Below are positions 15,519-24,315 of a stretch of DNA of 54,107 nucleotides, in pieces. This DNA comes from Sulfurimonas sp. (lineage in GTDB: Bacteria > Campylobacterota > Campylobacteria > Campylobacterales > Sulfurimonadaceae), in assembly GCA_028684815.1 (NCBI GenBank), contig JAQUFE010000012.1, forward strand, positions 1-54,107. The letters are read 5' to 3'. The notes below the pieces were generated by a model that had not been told where the DNA came from, ran no database searches, and worked only from the letters and a program-made list of their open reading frames with translations. The translations under genes and the position numbers were made by a program. Within the stretch, counting starts at the first letter, position 1. Each line of letters starts with the position of its first letter.

Positions 15519-15944
15519 ATGTTAAAAAAAACTCTCGTAGGTAGTCTAATATTTCTACTCTATTCACCGCTTAGCGCATACGACCTTAGGTCAAATATGT
15601 TACAACTAGGTGCTGAGCTTGCTGAAGTTCAAAGGTCTTTTATCGCCAGCGACCAACAAGGCGTTGAAGACTCGATAAAACGCTTTGCTGAGCATTCTCA
15701 AGCTCTTTTAGGAGATAAAGACATTTTTGCCAAGATGCTTCCAGCTGGTAAAAAACGCAAAGCGCATGAGGCTGAAATGAGTGCCAAAATTATTAGCCAT
15801 AATGTTCAGATAATTCTTGATGCTATTGATAATAAGCACAACCAATCTGGCATAGTCCGTCGAGAAGAGGCTCAAAGAGCTTATACTTACATAGAACACG
15901 CTTGTTTTCGCTGTCATAATCTTCTACGAGATGAATATAAGTAA
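15519..15944 (+). CDS. Periplasmic cytochrome c, class II-like (C-terminal heme)
   Basis: A 141-residue exported protein with signal peptide (cleavage after about PLSA, residue 20). The mature part is helical, and the single heme-binding site C129-x2-C132-H133 (CFRCH) lies near the C-terminus. A four-helix bundle with a C-terminal CxxCH is the plan of cytochrome c' and the related c556 group. It is likely a soluble electron carrier or a gas-binding cytochrome. It has its own promoter with a striking inverted repeat and a terminator. Confidence 0.82.
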   Translation: MLKKTLVGSLIFLLYSPLSAYDLRSNMLQLGAELAEVQRSFIASDQQGVEDSIKRFAEHSQALLGDKDIFAKMLPAGKKRKAHEAEMSAKIISHNVQIILDAIDNKHNQSGIVRREEAQRAYTYIEHACFRCHNLLRDEYK

Positions 15945-15970
15945 CAATAGTTAAAAATCTTCTCTCTTAC

Positions 15971-15999
15971 AAACCCGCTTCTTTGCGAGGCGGTTTTAT
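15971..15999 (+). terminator. Terminator of the cytochrome gene
   Basis: AAACC(C)GC pairs with GCGGTTT across a ten-base loop with one bulged C, followed by TTTTATAT. It lies 27 bases after the stop codon at 15944. Confidence 0.55.
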
Positions 16000-16075
16000 A
16001 TAGAGTTAACTTTCTTTTTTTACCCACCTTATGTGAAGCTATTTATGAATTGAATGCTCTAAAGAATTATTAAAT

Positions 16076-16103
16076 TGGATTCTGAATCAAGTTCAGGATG
16101 ACG
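16076..16103 (+). repeat. Short palindromic repeat (ATTCTGAATCAAGTTCAGGA type)
   Basis: ATTCTGAA pairs with TTCAGGAT around TCAAG. I recognise this motif as a widespread intergenic palindrome in many bacterial genomes (recall only). It lies in the 516-base gap between the convergent cytochrome gene and petC, beside a cluster of family A fragments. Confidence 0.5.
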
Positions 16104-16115
16104 ATTTGTTTGTTT

Positions 16116-16260
16116 TCTGGCTCCCATGCTCTGCGTGGGTGTCTATATGTGTACTTTCTGGCTCCCATGCTCTTTCTGGCTCCCATGCTCTGCGTGGGAG
16201 TCTATATGTGTACTAGAGCTTATATATATATAAATTCCCACGCAGAGCATGGGAACTAGT
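16116..16260 (-). repeat. Family A element A9 with two truncated leading copies
   Basis: A full element (16174-16260) is preceded by two partial copies of its own left end. 16116-16154 contains arm one and the start of the linker, and 16155-16172 contains only the first half of arm one. All three begin CTGGCTCCCATGCTCT. The stepwise truncation looks like slippage or abortive re-insertion at a hairpin. A further arm fragment, AGTTCCCATGCTGCAGCAT, is at 16331-16349. Together these occupy most of the 516-base gap before petC. Confidence 0.82.
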
Positions 16261-16370
16261 AAGAGATGCACTTTAAAGATTTATATATAGATTTTTATGT
16301 AGGAGGAAGATTGGGAATGATTTTATTTCTAGTTCCCATGCTGCAGCATAAGAAGAGGTGAAAAAATAGA

Positions 16371-16405
16371 CAAAAAAAAAGGCTAAGACAATATGCCTTA
16401 GCCTT
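16371..16405 (-). terminator. Intrinsic terminator of petABC
   Basis: On the minus strand AAGGCTAAG (from 16405) pairs perfectly with CTTAGCCTT (to 16379) across a nine-base loop and is followed directly by a run of at least eight T. It is 56 bases beyond the petC stop. Confidence 0.9.
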
Positions 16406-16460
16406 AAAAGAGTTCTTTACACAAAATGACTCTGACTCCAAAGGAGCCAAAGCTTTTAGT

Positions 16461-17405
16461 TTAGTGTAGGTCTCTCCAAACTTGTTTTTTCCATAGGAAT
16501 GCGAAGATAGCAAAGATAACAATGTATATCATTACAACTTTACCTATAGACTCTCTCTCGTGACGCTTAGTATCACCTGCATCTCTCATATACTCTAAAA
16601 CTTTTTCAGCTGTATCAGCAGTTACACCAACACGAGGCATAGCAGTTCCAGCTAAGTGATTTTGAGGATTTTCGATAAAAGTAATTAAGAAGTCTTCACT
16701 ACGAGAGCGAATATAGCTACTCAAATCTGGAGGTAATTTACCCATATACTTTTTAAGTGAGTCTTCATATTCTAAAACTTGTATATCAAATGCTAATGAA
16801 TCTTTTTCATGTTTAAATGATGGCTTTGTGCCTATCTGAGTCCAATTTTCATACTCAACTGCATGACATCTACCACAAGCATTTTCAAAAGCCATAGCAG
16901 GAGTTACATCAGAAGGACTAACTGCTAGATTTTTTAAGTAAGCAACCATATCAGCTACTTCTTGATCTATGTCTCCGCCCATTCCATAAAATGGAACCAT
17001 TGGATGCATCTCACCCTTTGAAGCATCAAATTTGTGCTCTACTTTTAATGCATGTGCAGGATTCTTGATAAGATCCGCTAAGAATTTATCATCGTAAAGA
17101 GCACCTACTTCACTTAAATCTGGTGGATTTACACCATAACTTTGAGCAGCAGTTACTGCATCCATAGGCGCTGGCATACCTGCTTTTTCCATAGAGTGAC
17201 AACCAGTACAACCTGCATTTATTATCAACTCTTCACCATTTGCAACATTACCACTCTTAGTAAGAGCTGGTAAGTCTGCATATTGAAAATTTTCACTATC
17301 TACATGCTTGTGCATTACACCATGAGCAAAAGGCTCAACTAAGTAGTAAGTTACAAGCGAAAAGAAGATGACAACTATTAAAATTATTGGTTCTTTGTTT
17401 TTCAT
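16461..17405 (-). CDS. petC: Cytochrome bc1 complex, diheme cytochrome c1 subunit
   Basis: A 314-residue membrane-anchored diheme cytochrome c. Heme sites are C66-x2-C69-H70 (CTGCH) and C177-x2-C180-H181 (CGRCH), with Met-rich segments after each as axial ligand candidates. There is an N-terminal hydrophobic helix (about 6-24) and a C-terminal helix (about 288-308). The two-heme c1 is characteristic of epsilonproteobacteria, unlike the monoheme c1 of most proteobacteria. It passes electrons from the Rieske protein towards the cbb3 oxidase, whose operon is also in this window. It ends the petABC operon, ten bases after petB. Confidence 0.93.
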   Translation of the reverse strand: MKNKEPIILIVVIFFSLVTYYLVEPFAHGVMHKHVDSENFQYADLPALTKSGNVANGEELIINAGCTGCHSMEKAGMPAPMDAVTAAQSYGVNPPDLSEVGALYDDKFLADLIKNPAHALKVEHKFDASKGEMHPMVPFYGMGGDIDQEVADMVAYLKNLAVSPSDVTPAMAFENACGRCHAVEYENWTQIGTKPSFKHEKDSLAFDIQVLEYEDSLKKYMGKLPPDLSSYIRSRSEDFLITFIENPQNHLAGTAMPRVGVTADTAEKVLEYMRDAGDTKRHERESIGKVVMIYIVIFAIFAFLWKKQVWRDLH

Positions 17406-17415
17406 ATCTTTATCC

Positions 17416-18633
17416 TTATACCTTTTTTTCCCTAGATGTTATAAATGGAAGCGCTATCCACTGTACAACAAAAACTATAGCCGCAACAAGTCCAATGGTA
17501 CTAAATATACCCTCTGGAGGTAGTTTACCCATAGCAGTCAGCACTATCATATTTGAGAGCATCAACCAAAACCAAACTTTAAACATAGTTCCACGGCGAT
17601 TTGCTGGGCATGTGTTTGGACTTCTATCTAGAAACGGTAAGAAAACAAAGATAACTTGAGCAAAACCAAATAGTACTAGCCCTAAGTCAATGTTAAACGG
17701 ACGAAGAATCTCATACGACCACAAGAAATACCACTCTGGGTAGATATGTTCAGGTGTTTTTAGTCCATCAGCTGGATCAAAGTTTACAGGATCAAGTGCA
17801 AAACTATAATTCCAAAATACTAGATAAAATAGGAAGATTAGGAAAATTCCAACAACCATCATATCTTTAGACATAAAGTCATTTGCAAATCTCATAACTT
17901 TACTTCCAGCTTTGTCGCCATCAAGATATTTTTTAGACTCAGCGTTAAAATCTATCTCTTCTCCATCTTGGTTGTTAACATGCGGAATACGAAGTGCTGC
18001 AAAGTGAAGACCAATAAGTCCTACAATAGCAAGTGGTATAAGAAGCACGTGTAACATAAAGAAACGGCCTAAAAATGCTTGAGCAGGAACATAATCTCCA
18101 CGTATCCACTCAACTAAAGCATCTGCATGAAGTGAACCACCGCTAAATAGGTTAGTAATAACCATACCAGCCCAGTAACTCATCTGTCCCCATGGTAGCA
18201 TGTAACCTGAAAATGCTTCAGCTGAAAAAGCTACAAAAAGAAGCATACCAGATATCCAAATCATCTCGCGACCCTTTTTATAAGAACCGTAGTAGATACC
18301 TGTAAACATGTGAATATAGATAACTAAAAAGACAACAGATGCAGCTACACCGTGAATATGTCTCCATAGCCAACCAAAGTCAACTTCTCTCATTATCGTA
18401 TAGTTTACACTATAAAACGCCTCATCAACAGTTGGTACATAGTACATAAGTAAAAATATACCTGAAACCAATAGTAGTACAAATGTGACTACTAAAACCA
18501 TCCCCATCGCCCATAGAAAGTTGATATTTTTCGGAATCCAATACTCCGACATCATCACCTTTTCTACCGTCTCAATTGCTAATCTTTGGTTTAACCAATC
18601 TTTAACACTTGTTGCCTTCGTAAAATGTGCCAT
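17416..18633 (-). CDS. petB: Cytochrome bc1 complex, cytochrome b subunit
   Basis: A 405-residue polytopic membrane protein. The b-heme histidines appear in WRHIHGVAASVVFLVIYIHMF (near 92-112) and in the fourth-helix region FMLHVLLIPLAIVGLIGLHF (near 190-210). The quinol-site PEWYFLWSYEILRP (PEWY near 300) is intact. It has about eight or nine helices and is a complete b subunit rather than a split b6/subunit IV. It forms an operon with the Rieske gene upstream (16 bases) and petC downstream. Confidence 0.96.
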   Translation of the reverse strand: MAHFTKATSVKDWLNQRLAIETVEKVMMSEYWIPKNINFLWAMGMVLVVTFVLLLVSGIFLLMYYVPTVDEAFYSVNYTIMREVDFGWLWRHIHGVAASVVFLVIYIHMFTGIYYGSYKKGREMIWISGMLLFVAFSAEAFSGYMLPWGQMSYWAGMVITNLFSGGSLHADALVEWIRGDYVPAQAFLGRFFMLHVLLIPLAIVGLIGLHFAALRIPHVNNQDGEEIDFNAESKKYLDGDKAGSKVMRFANDFMSKDMMVVGIFLIFLFYLVFWNYSFALDPVNFDPADGLKTPEHIYPEWYFLWSYEILRPFNIDLGLVLFGFAQVIFVFLPFLDRSPNTCPANRRGTMFKVWFWLMLSNMIVLTAMGKLPPEGIFSTIGLVAAIVFVVQWIALPFITSREKKV

Positions 18634-18649
18634 TTATTTTCCCCCTATT

Positions 18650-19180
18650 TTATAGCGTAACGCCATTATCTTTCATCGATTGCCACTCAGGGCCTACTTC
18701 ACCTAAAATCAAATTTGTACCATCAATCTTAAATGGAGGAATATCAAAACCTCGTGGAGGTGGTACTTTAGTAACTAAGCCAGACGCATCAAACATACCA
18801 CCATGACATGCACATAAAAAATCATTTTCAGCTGGTCTAAACGCTGGAATACAGCCTAAATGTGTACATAGTCCAATGGCAACCATAAAGTTGTCATCCC
18901 CTATTTTAATGTTTCTAGCTTCAGCTGCTGGATTTCCCTTCTCGTTTTCCATAACTTCTGCTGATTTTTTCAAAACGAAGATAGGCTTACCTCTCCATTT
19001 TTCTGTAACCATAACACCCTCTTGATATACTGTCATATCTAGAGTTGTAAATCCTGCTGCTTTTACACTTGGGAGCGGATCCCAAGTTTTCTTCATTGCA
19101 ACTAGTGAGCCTACAGCACCTACTGCCGCAACAGCACCAAACGCTTTACCCATAAAACCTCTACGGCTATTATTTTCCAT
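18650..19180 (-). CDS. petA: Cytochrome bc1 complex, Rieske iron-sulfur subunit
   Basis: A 176-residue Rieske protein. It opens with a twin-arginine motif (SRRGFMGK) and one hydrophobic segment (about 12-29), so it is exported folded and anchored. The [2Fe-2S] ligands are C105-T-H107-L-G-C110 and C123-x-C125-H126 (CTHLGC, CACHGG); Cys110 and Cys125 form the usual disulfide. First gene of petABC, with a good -10 box 32 bases upstream of the start. Confidence 0.96.
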   Translation of the reverse strand: MENNSRRGFMGKAFGAVAAVGAVGSLVAMKKTWDPLPSVKAAGFTTLDMTVYQEGVMVTEKWRGKPIFVLKKSAEVMENEKGNPAAEARNIKIGDDNFMVAIGLCTHLGCIPAFRPAENDFLCACHGGMFDASGLVTKVPPPRGFDIPPFKIDGTNLILGEVGPEWQSMKDNGVTL

Positions 19181-19211
19181 ATTTGCTACTTTTGTGTGAA
19201 TTTTAGCCCTG

Positions 19212-19217
19212 ATTATA
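19212..19217 (-). promoter_or_regulatory. Candidate -10 box of petABC
   Basis: Perfect TATAAT on the minus strand, preceded by GTG and an AT-rich tract (AAACTAATTTAG). The predicted leader before petA is about 25 bases. Confidence 0.6.
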
Positions 19218-19238
19218 CACTAAATTAGTTTTAATTAT

Positions 19239-20114
19239 TTATAAATTTAAGCTACTTTTTAGAAAACCAATCAATTTTTCATTATTATGTTCCACTTTGT
19301 AATACTCGCGCATTTTGTGGGCTTTCAATATTGTCAGGAGCTGACTATTTTGGTAGTTTTTGACTACTGGAATGTTTAGTTTCTTAAAAATTTCTAAATA
19401 ATCCTCTGGGTAATCTCTTCTTTGAATAAAGATAGGTTTTCCTCCGGATGCAAGATTTTCTAAAACTGCTTGATGTGAAGAAGTTATGAGAATTTTTGAC
19501 TTTTGAATGACATCATCATAATCTTCAAGTTCAAAATGTCTCTTAAACTTCTCTTTTAACATATCTTCATAATCAAAAAAGTAGTAAAAACCTAGAAGTA
19601 AATCAGCATCTACACCATCAAGTAAAGAGAGGTTTTTTTCAAGCTGTTTATCATAATCATCATCTCCAAAGAAAAAAGAGATATCAATCGTTTTTTCTTT
19701 ATTTTCAAAATACTTATCATCAATAACCAAACTATTTAAGATGCCATCGCCTTGTAAATATGGAGATATCAAAAACTCGCCATCCTCTTTTTTATCATTT
19801 GGACTATCGCCAATGCGGACAAACTTTGAAAAATAGTTTCGCATATCTTGTAGCATAATAGGATTTGCTTCTTGCGAGTCAAATATAAGTTTGTCACCAT
19901 GATTTGCAATCTGAGGTATGTTTCTCACAACATCAACTCCCACGCTCTTTTCTACGCCAAACTCATGGGCAATCTGTGCGATACGATAATCAGAGCACAG
20001 AAGTGTGATATCAACGTCCTTTAAAAGTCTGATAATCGTACAAGCTCGTCTAAATCTATCCAAACCGATACGATGGCCTGTATGAACGTAGTAGTAAGTT
20101 TTAGGGTTTAGCAT
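19239..20114 (-). CDS. Protein of unknown function, possibly GT-B glycosyltransferase-like
   Basis: A 291-residue soluble protein. The N-terminal YYYVHTGHRIGLDRFRRA and the C-terminal segment KILITSSHQAVLENLASGGKPIFIQR (about 218-243), where a conserved Gly/Ser loop is followed by a beta strand, resemble the UDP-sugar half of GT-B enzymes such as PseG and MurG. The sugar-binding Glu is not clear, so this is a fold suggestion only. The gene is isolated between petA and mnmG, with two repeats behind it. Confidence 0.65.
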   Translation of the reverse strand: MLNPKTYYYVHTGHRIGLDRFRRACTIIRLLKDVDITLLCSDYRIAQIAHEFGVEKSVGVDVVRNIPQIANHGDKLIFDSQEANPIMLQDMRNYFSKFVRIGDSPNDKKEDGEFLISPYLQGDGILNSLVIDDKYFENKEKTIDISFFFGDDDYDKQLEKNLSLLDGVDADLLLGFYYFFDYEDMLKEKFKRHFELEDYDDVIQKSKILITSSHQAVLENLASGGKPIFIQRRDYPEDYLEIFKKLNIPVVKNYQNSQLLTILKAHKMREYYKVEHNNEKLIGFLKSSLNL

Positions 20115-20174
20115 ATTTTCTCCTGATTGGTGTTTATAGTCACCATTTTATATTTTTTAAGGTAATATTTCAAT

Positions 20175-20412
20175 CTCACTAGTTCCCGCGTTCTACGTGG
20201 GAACTCATATATATCTAAGTTGTAGTACATATATAGACTTCCACGCGGAGCATGGGAGCCAAAAAACTTTGCATTATATGGCTTCAGAGCCTCACTACTT
20301 CCCGCGTTCTACGTGGGAACTCATATATATCTAAGTTGTAGTACACATATAGACTCCCACGCAGAGCATGGAAGCCAGAAAAAAAAACTTCGCATTATGT
20401 GGCTTCAGAGCC
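20175..20412 (+). repeat. Tandem pair of family A elements (A10, A11) with duplicated flank
   Basis: This fills the 305-base gap between the GT-B-like gene and mnmG. Unit one starts at 20175 and unit two at 20291, a period of 116 bases. The unit includes not only the double hairpin but also a shared tail ending GGCTTCAGAGCCT, so a larger block was duplicated. The first arm of both copies reads TCCCGCGT-TCT-ACGTGGGA. Compared with the family this has a C-G to T-A exchange on both sides of the stem and an A to G that still pairs as a wobble. Confidence 0.85.
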
Positions 20413-20419
20413 TAATATT

Positions 20420-22297
20420 TCACTTATTTTTCGCGGCTATTCTTATATAGATATGAAGTATCTCTATAGCGGCTGGTGTTATTCCGCTTATATTCATCGC
20501 AGCTTGCAGTGTTGGCGGATTGAAAGTTTCTAGTTTTTCTATTATCTCGCTTGAGAGCCCGCTAACTCTTTTAAAATCAAAACTCTCTGGGATAGCAACT
20601 TTTAGGTACTTTTTCATTCGCTGTATCTCTAAAGTTTGTTTCTCTACATATCTTGCGTATTTTGCTTCTACAAAAATCTCTTCTTTTATATAGTCATCAT
20701 ACTTCTCTAATTCAGGAGCAATTTTTAACATCTTTTCTACGTTAAAACTCTTTCTTGCTACGAGTTGAGCTGCCGTTGTTATATCTTTAATTGGTGCTTC
20801 ATCAATAGACTCTAAAAAGGCTATAAACTCTTTGTTTGGAGTAAATTTTCTCTCTTCTAAAGCTAAAGCACCCTCTTTTATCTGCTTATCTTTAAGCTTA
20901 ACACTCTCGTAAAACTCATCACTTAGAAGTCCTAGAGCGTGTCCATAGTGACTAAGTCTTGTATCTGCTGACTCCTCACGTAGTAGAAGTCTATACTCCG
21001 CACGAGAGGTAAACATTCTGTAAGGCTCGTTTGTTCCTTTTGTAACTAAGTCATCGATCAAAACACCAATATAGGCCTCATCTCGTCTTAAAATAAGTGG
21101 CTCTTTATCTTCTAGTGAAAGAGACGCGTTGATGCCAGCCATAATACCCTGTGCTGCTGCTTCTTCATAACCTGTAGTTCCATTTATCTGCCCAGCCAAA
21201 TATAGTCCGCTCACCTTTTTTGTCTCAAGCGAGTGTTTTAGTTCTCTTGGATCTACAAAGTCATACTCTATAGCGTATCCATAACGGACTATTTTTGCAT
21301 TTTCAAGCCCTTTTACCGACTTTACCATTTCTCGTTGAACTTCTGGAGGAAGAGAGGTGGAGAGACCATTTATATAGCACTCTGTGTTGTCTATAGTTTG
21401 TGGTTCTATAAAAATATGATGTCTATCTTTATCTGTAAATTTACTTACCTTATCTTCTATGCTTGGACAATATCTTGGGCTTTTTCCTGCTATTTGACCA
21501 GTAAAAAGTGGTGCTCTGTAGAAATTTGAAGAGATTATTTCATGAGTTTTCTCATTTGTATAGGCTATAAAACAAGGAAGTTGTTTTTTTGTAGCTCTAA
21601 ACTCTTCTCTGTTTGTACGAAAACTAAAAGGATTTGGAAGCGCGTCTCCACCTTGTTCTTCCATGTTAGAAAAATCTATAGTTGAGCTATCTATTCTCGC
21701 ACAAGTTCCTGTTTTTAGACGTGCAATGGTTAAAGCACAATCATCTCTAAGAGAAGCGCTTAAACTCTCACTTCTCTCTTCTCCATAACGCCCACCTTTT
21801 TTTTGAACTTCGCCTACATGAATAATTCCATTTAAAAATGTTCCTGAAGTTACAATCACTTTTTTAGCTTTATACTCATTTAATAGATCAGTTCTTACGC
21901 CTTTAACAGTTCTTTCTTCAACGATTAAGGAGTCTGCCGTCTCTTGTGCTAAATGTAAGTTTGGAGTGTTAAGCACTACATTTCTAGCAATAATTTTATA
22001 CCTATCCATATCGATTTGAGCTCTAGTTCCACGAACTGCTGGACCTTTTGTATGGTTAAGGATGCGAAACTGTATCCCTGCTTCATCTGTGATAAGCCCC
22101 ATCTCTCCACCAAGTGCGTCTATCTCGCGAACTAAGTGCCCTTTTGCAAGTCCACCAATAGCAGGATTACAGCTTGTTGCTCCTACATTCTCTGCTAACA
22201 TCGATATCATAAGAGTTTTTTTGCCCATTCTAGCACTCACAAGTGCCGCTTCTACGCCGGCATGTCCGCCACCGATAACTATTACATCATAATTCAT
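20420..22297 (-). CDS. mnmG: tRNA uridine 5-carboxymethylaminomethyl modification enzyme, large subunit MnmG (GidA)
   Basis: FAD-dependent partner of MnmE that modifies U34 of several tRNAs. The 625-residue protein begins [18 protein letters not shown], a dinucleotide-binding motif. It contains [22 protein letters not shown] (about 44-65), DGLxxGTxAR-type [11 protein letters not shown], and [17 protein letters not shown], all diagnostic. The start at 22297 is preferred to an in-frame ATG 18 bases upstream because GGAAA precedes it at proper spacing. It is divergent from the small gene at 22397. A MnmC1-like gene, acting on the same modification, is 2 kb away. Confidence 0.97.
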   Translation of the reverse strand: MNYDVIVIGGGHAGVEAALVSARMGKKTLMISMLAENVGATSCNPAIGGLAKGHLVREIDALGGEMGLITDEAGIQFRILNHTKGPAVRGTRAQIDMDRYKIIARNVVLNTPNLHLAQETADSLIVEERTVKGVRTDLLNEYKAKKVIVTSGTFLNGIIHVGEVQKKGGRYGEERSESLSASLRDDCALTIARLKTGTCARIDSSTIDFSNMEEQGGDALPNPFSFRTNREEFRATKKQLPCFIAYTNEKTHEIISSNFYRAPLFTGQIAGKSPRYCPSIEDKVSKFTDKDRHHIFIEPQTIDNTECYINGLSTSLPPEVQREMVKSVKGLENAKIVRYGYAIEYDFVDPRELKHSLETKKVSGLYLAGQINGTTGYEEAAAQGIMAGINASLSLEDKEPLILRRDEAYIGVLIDDLVTKGTNEPYRMFTSRAEYRLLLREESADTRLSHYGHALGLLSDEFYESVKLKDKQIKEGALALEERKFTPNKEFIAFLESIDEAPIKDITTAAQLVARKSFNVEKMLKIAPELEKYDDYIKEEIFVEAKYARYVEKQTLEIQRMKKYLKVAIPESFDFKRVSGLSSEIIEKLETFNPPTLQAAMNISGITPAAIEILHIYIRIAAKNK

Positions 22298-22396
22298 CAA
22301 AATTTTTCCTATCACTTTTGCATCGTAAGCGCAATTTTAGCATTTTTGAGTATTATTTGCATACTAAATATATAGAATTCCTTAAGGCATTTTAAA

Positions 22397-22600
22397 ATGA
22401 GCAAAGATACAAAAGAAATGTTTAAAAATTATGTTCCTGAGATTTTAGAGTTTGATGAAGAGATCGATGGATGCGATGAGCATAAGATTAGAGATGAGCT
22501 TCTAAGTGCTAAAGAGAAGATTTTAAAAGATTTTCAAGAAAAACAAGCAAACAAAAGGGTCTATAGACACCCTATCCGAACAGAAAATGAGAAAACATGA
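22397..22600 (+). CDS. Small acidic protein of unknown function
   Basis: A 67-residue soluble helical protein with many Glu, Lys and Asp residues (for example LEFDEEIDGCDEHKIRDELL) and a basic tail (KRVYRHPIRTENEK). The sequence is too short and plain for assignment. It overlaps the Sel1 protein gene by ATGA, so the two are translationally coupled. A TATAGAAT box lies just upstream. Confidence 0.7.
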   Translation: MSKDTKEMFKNYVPEILEFDEEIDGCDEHKIRDELLSAKEKILKDFQEKQANKRVYRHPIRTENEKT

Positions 22601-23283
22601 TACAAAAAGCACATGAAGCTTACAACAGTGGAGACTTCACAACCGCATTTGAACTCTATGGTGAATTAGCCGAGCAAAAAAATGCTGAGGCTATGACATC
22701 TTTGGGTTTTATGTACCAAAACGCACATGGCTGCGAACAAGACGAGGCAAAAGCATTAGAACTTTATGAGGGAGCAAGTCTCCTTGAGCATCCATTAGCT
22801 TTTTTTAATCTTGCTATTTTATATATGAATGGCTTAGGCGGTGTTGCGCATGACCAGTTTAAGGCGCATGATTTATATATGCAAGCTGCCATCAGAGAGG
22901 TTATTCCTGCAATGTATGAGGTGGCTTTGATGCTTGAACGTGGGCTTGGATGTCTGCAAAATTTCTCAGAAGCTGCTTTTTGGTATGAAGAGGGAGCGAA
23001 AAGAGGACATCTGGAATCTTTTAATAATCTTGGCGTTTTATATAAAGATGGTCATGGAGTTGTGCAAGATGAGGCAAGATGCTTTATCTGCTTTTCTCGT
23101 GCGGCTGAGGGCGGTTTAGCTGAAGGACTCTACAATTTAGGACAACTTTATGACCAAGGTATAGGGTGTGAAATAGACCACGATAAAGCGCTAGAGCTTT
23201 GCAGACAAGCGGCTTACAAGGGTCATGAAAAAGCAAAAGATATTATTAAAAATCTACAAGAAGATGGACAAATAGTCTTTTAA
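22597..23283 (+). CDS. Sel1-like repeat protein, cytoplasmic
   Basis: A 228-residue protein made of about five or six Sel1-like repeats of roughly 36 residues. The recurring pattern is A-x2-LG-x-(M/L)Y-x(4)-G...D-x2-KA-x2-LY; examples are TSLGFMYQNAHGCEQDEAKA, NNLGVLYKDGHGVVQDEARC and YNLGQLYDQGIGCEIDHDKA. There is no signal peptide, unlike the secreted Hcp proteins of Helicobacter. It is probably a protein-interaction scaffold. It follows a 67-residue gene with ATGA overlap and precedes riboflavin synthase by 14 bases. Confidence 0.85.
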   Translation: MIQKAHEAYNSGDFTTAFELYGELAEQKNAEAMTSLGFMYQNAHGCEQDEAKALELYEGASLLEHPLAFFNLAILYMNGLGGVAHDQFKAHDLYMQAAIREVIPAMYEVALMLERGLGCLQNFSEAAFWYEEGAKRGHLESFNNLGVLYKDGHGVVQDEARCFICFSRAAEGGLAEGLYNLGQLYDQGIGCEIDHDKALELCRQAAYKGHEKAKDIIKNLQEDGQIVF

Positions 23284-23297
23284 TAAAGGGGAAGTAA

Positions 23298-23918
23298 ATG
23301 TTTACAGGACTCATAAGAGAGATAGCAAGAGTTAAAAGTTTTACAGGGGAGAAGCTCTGCATCTCTTCAAAATACAAAGCAAAACTAGGCGACTCTATAG
23401 CCATAAACGGAGCTTGCTTGAGTGTTGTAGAGCTTTTGGCTGATGGTTTTTGCGTTGAGCTCTCAAGAGAGTCACAAAAGGTTTTAGCTACACAAAACTA
23501 CAAAAATGAAGTTCATATAGAACCAGCTATGATGATGGGCGATAGGTTTGAGGGTCATGTGGTTCAAGGTCATGTAGATGCTATAGGCACTATAAAAGAG
23601 ATAAAACAAAATGGAAACTCTTATGATGTTTTTATAGAAATAGACAGAGAGTTTATCCCCTTTATCGTGCCAAAAGGCTCCATAACCATCGACGGAGTGA
23701 GCTTGACTGTAAATGATGTAAGTGAAGATAGTTTTAGACTCACAATAATCCCAATAACCATGAGAGAGACTCTTTTTAAGAACTACAAAAAGGGCACAAA
23801 GGTAAATATCGAGACCGATATGTTTGCAAGATATATCTCACACATAATCTCTCATCAATCAAAAGCTAAATCCTCTGTTTCTTGGAGCGAAATAGACTCT
23901 ATCTCTGCTAGGTACTAA
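23298..23918 (+). CDS. ribE: Riboflavin synthase, alpha chain
   Basis: Dismutates two 6,7-dimethyl-8-ribityllumazine molecules to riboflavin. The 206-residue protein shows the two homologous lumazine-binding halves. The first begins MFTGLIREIARV and contains DSIAINGACLSVVEL. The second begins with GHVVQGHVDAIGTI (about 93-106) and contains SITIDGVSLTVNDV. Length is normal. It is the last gene of a three-gene plus-strand set and is convergent with the MnmC1-like gene. Confidence 0.95.
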   Translation: MFTGLIREIARVKSFTGEKLCISSKYKAKLGDSIAINGACLSVVELLADGFCVELSRESQKVLATQNYKNEVHIEPAMMMGDRFEGHVVQGHVDAIGTIKEIKQNGNSYDVFIEIDREFIPFIVPKGSITIDGVSLTVNDVSEDSFRLTIIPITMRETLFKNYKKGTKVNIETDMFARYISHIISHQSKAKSSVSWSEIDSISARY

Positions 23919-23931
23919 TCTCTCAAAAGCC

Positions 23932-23976
23932 TCTCACGCAGAGCATAAAAACTAATAAAATTTTCTACGAGGCTCA
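23932..23976 (+). repeat. Decayed family A arm and a GAGGCT palindrome after ribE
   Basis: CTCACGCAGAGCATAAAAAC at about 23935 looks like the last arm and edge of a family A element with the pairing lost. Then CGAGGCT-CA-AGCCTCG (23961-23976) forms a tight hairpin and could help end ribE transcription. A related GAGGCT palindrome occurs at 6488-6501. Confidence 0.5.
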
Positions 23977-24003
23977 AGCCTCGCTTCCGAAAAGGATGTT
24001 AAG

Positions 24004-24096
24004 CTTTCTCTGGCTCCAACGCTCCGCGTAGGAGTCTATATATGTACTACAACTTAGATATATATGAATTCCCACGCAGAGCATGGGAACTAGTAA
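24004..24096 (-). repeat. Family A element A12
   Basis: This and A13 fill most of the 397-base gap between the convergent ribE and MnmC1-like genes. Arm one is CTCCAACGC-TCC-GCGTAGGAG with an A-A mismatch in the stem; arm two is CCCACGC-AGA-GCATGGG. The 93 bases are identical, base for base, to A13 at 24216-24308. The 119 bases between them have no frame or motif I can name. Confidence 0.87.
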
Positions 24097-24215
24097 AATA
24101 AGACAATTATTTCTAAATCTATATATGAGATATTTTTTGAAAATAAAGATCGTATATTGCATATTATTGGTGAGATAAAGAGCTATTTCCTCTCTTATAT
24201 CTTGTAGGTTTCCAT

Positions 24216-24308
24216 CTTTCTCTGGCTCCAACGCTCCGCGTAGGAGTCTATATATGTACTACAACTTAGATATATATGAATTCCCACGCAGAGCATGGGA
24301 ACTAGTAA
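24216..24308 (-). repeat. Family A element A13, identical to A12
   Basis: A direct copy of A12 with no base change over 93 positions, ending eight bases before the stop codon of the MnmC1-like gene at 24316. Perfect identity, including the shared stem mismatch, argues for a very recent duplication or gene conversion. Confidence 0.87.
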
Positions 24309-24315
24309 GCTTCCC

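Noticed and set aside
15519-15944. Class I cytochrome c
   Set aside because: The heme motif is at the C-terminus and the rest is helical, which fits cytochrome c'/c556 instead.
16295-16522. Minus-strand 75-codon frame near the petC terminator
   Set aside because: It runs through the petABC terminator and the end of petC in another frame.
23974-24231. Minus-strand 85-codon frame after ribE
   Set aside because: Both ends are translated family A elements and the middle is AT-rich without coding character or ribosome site.
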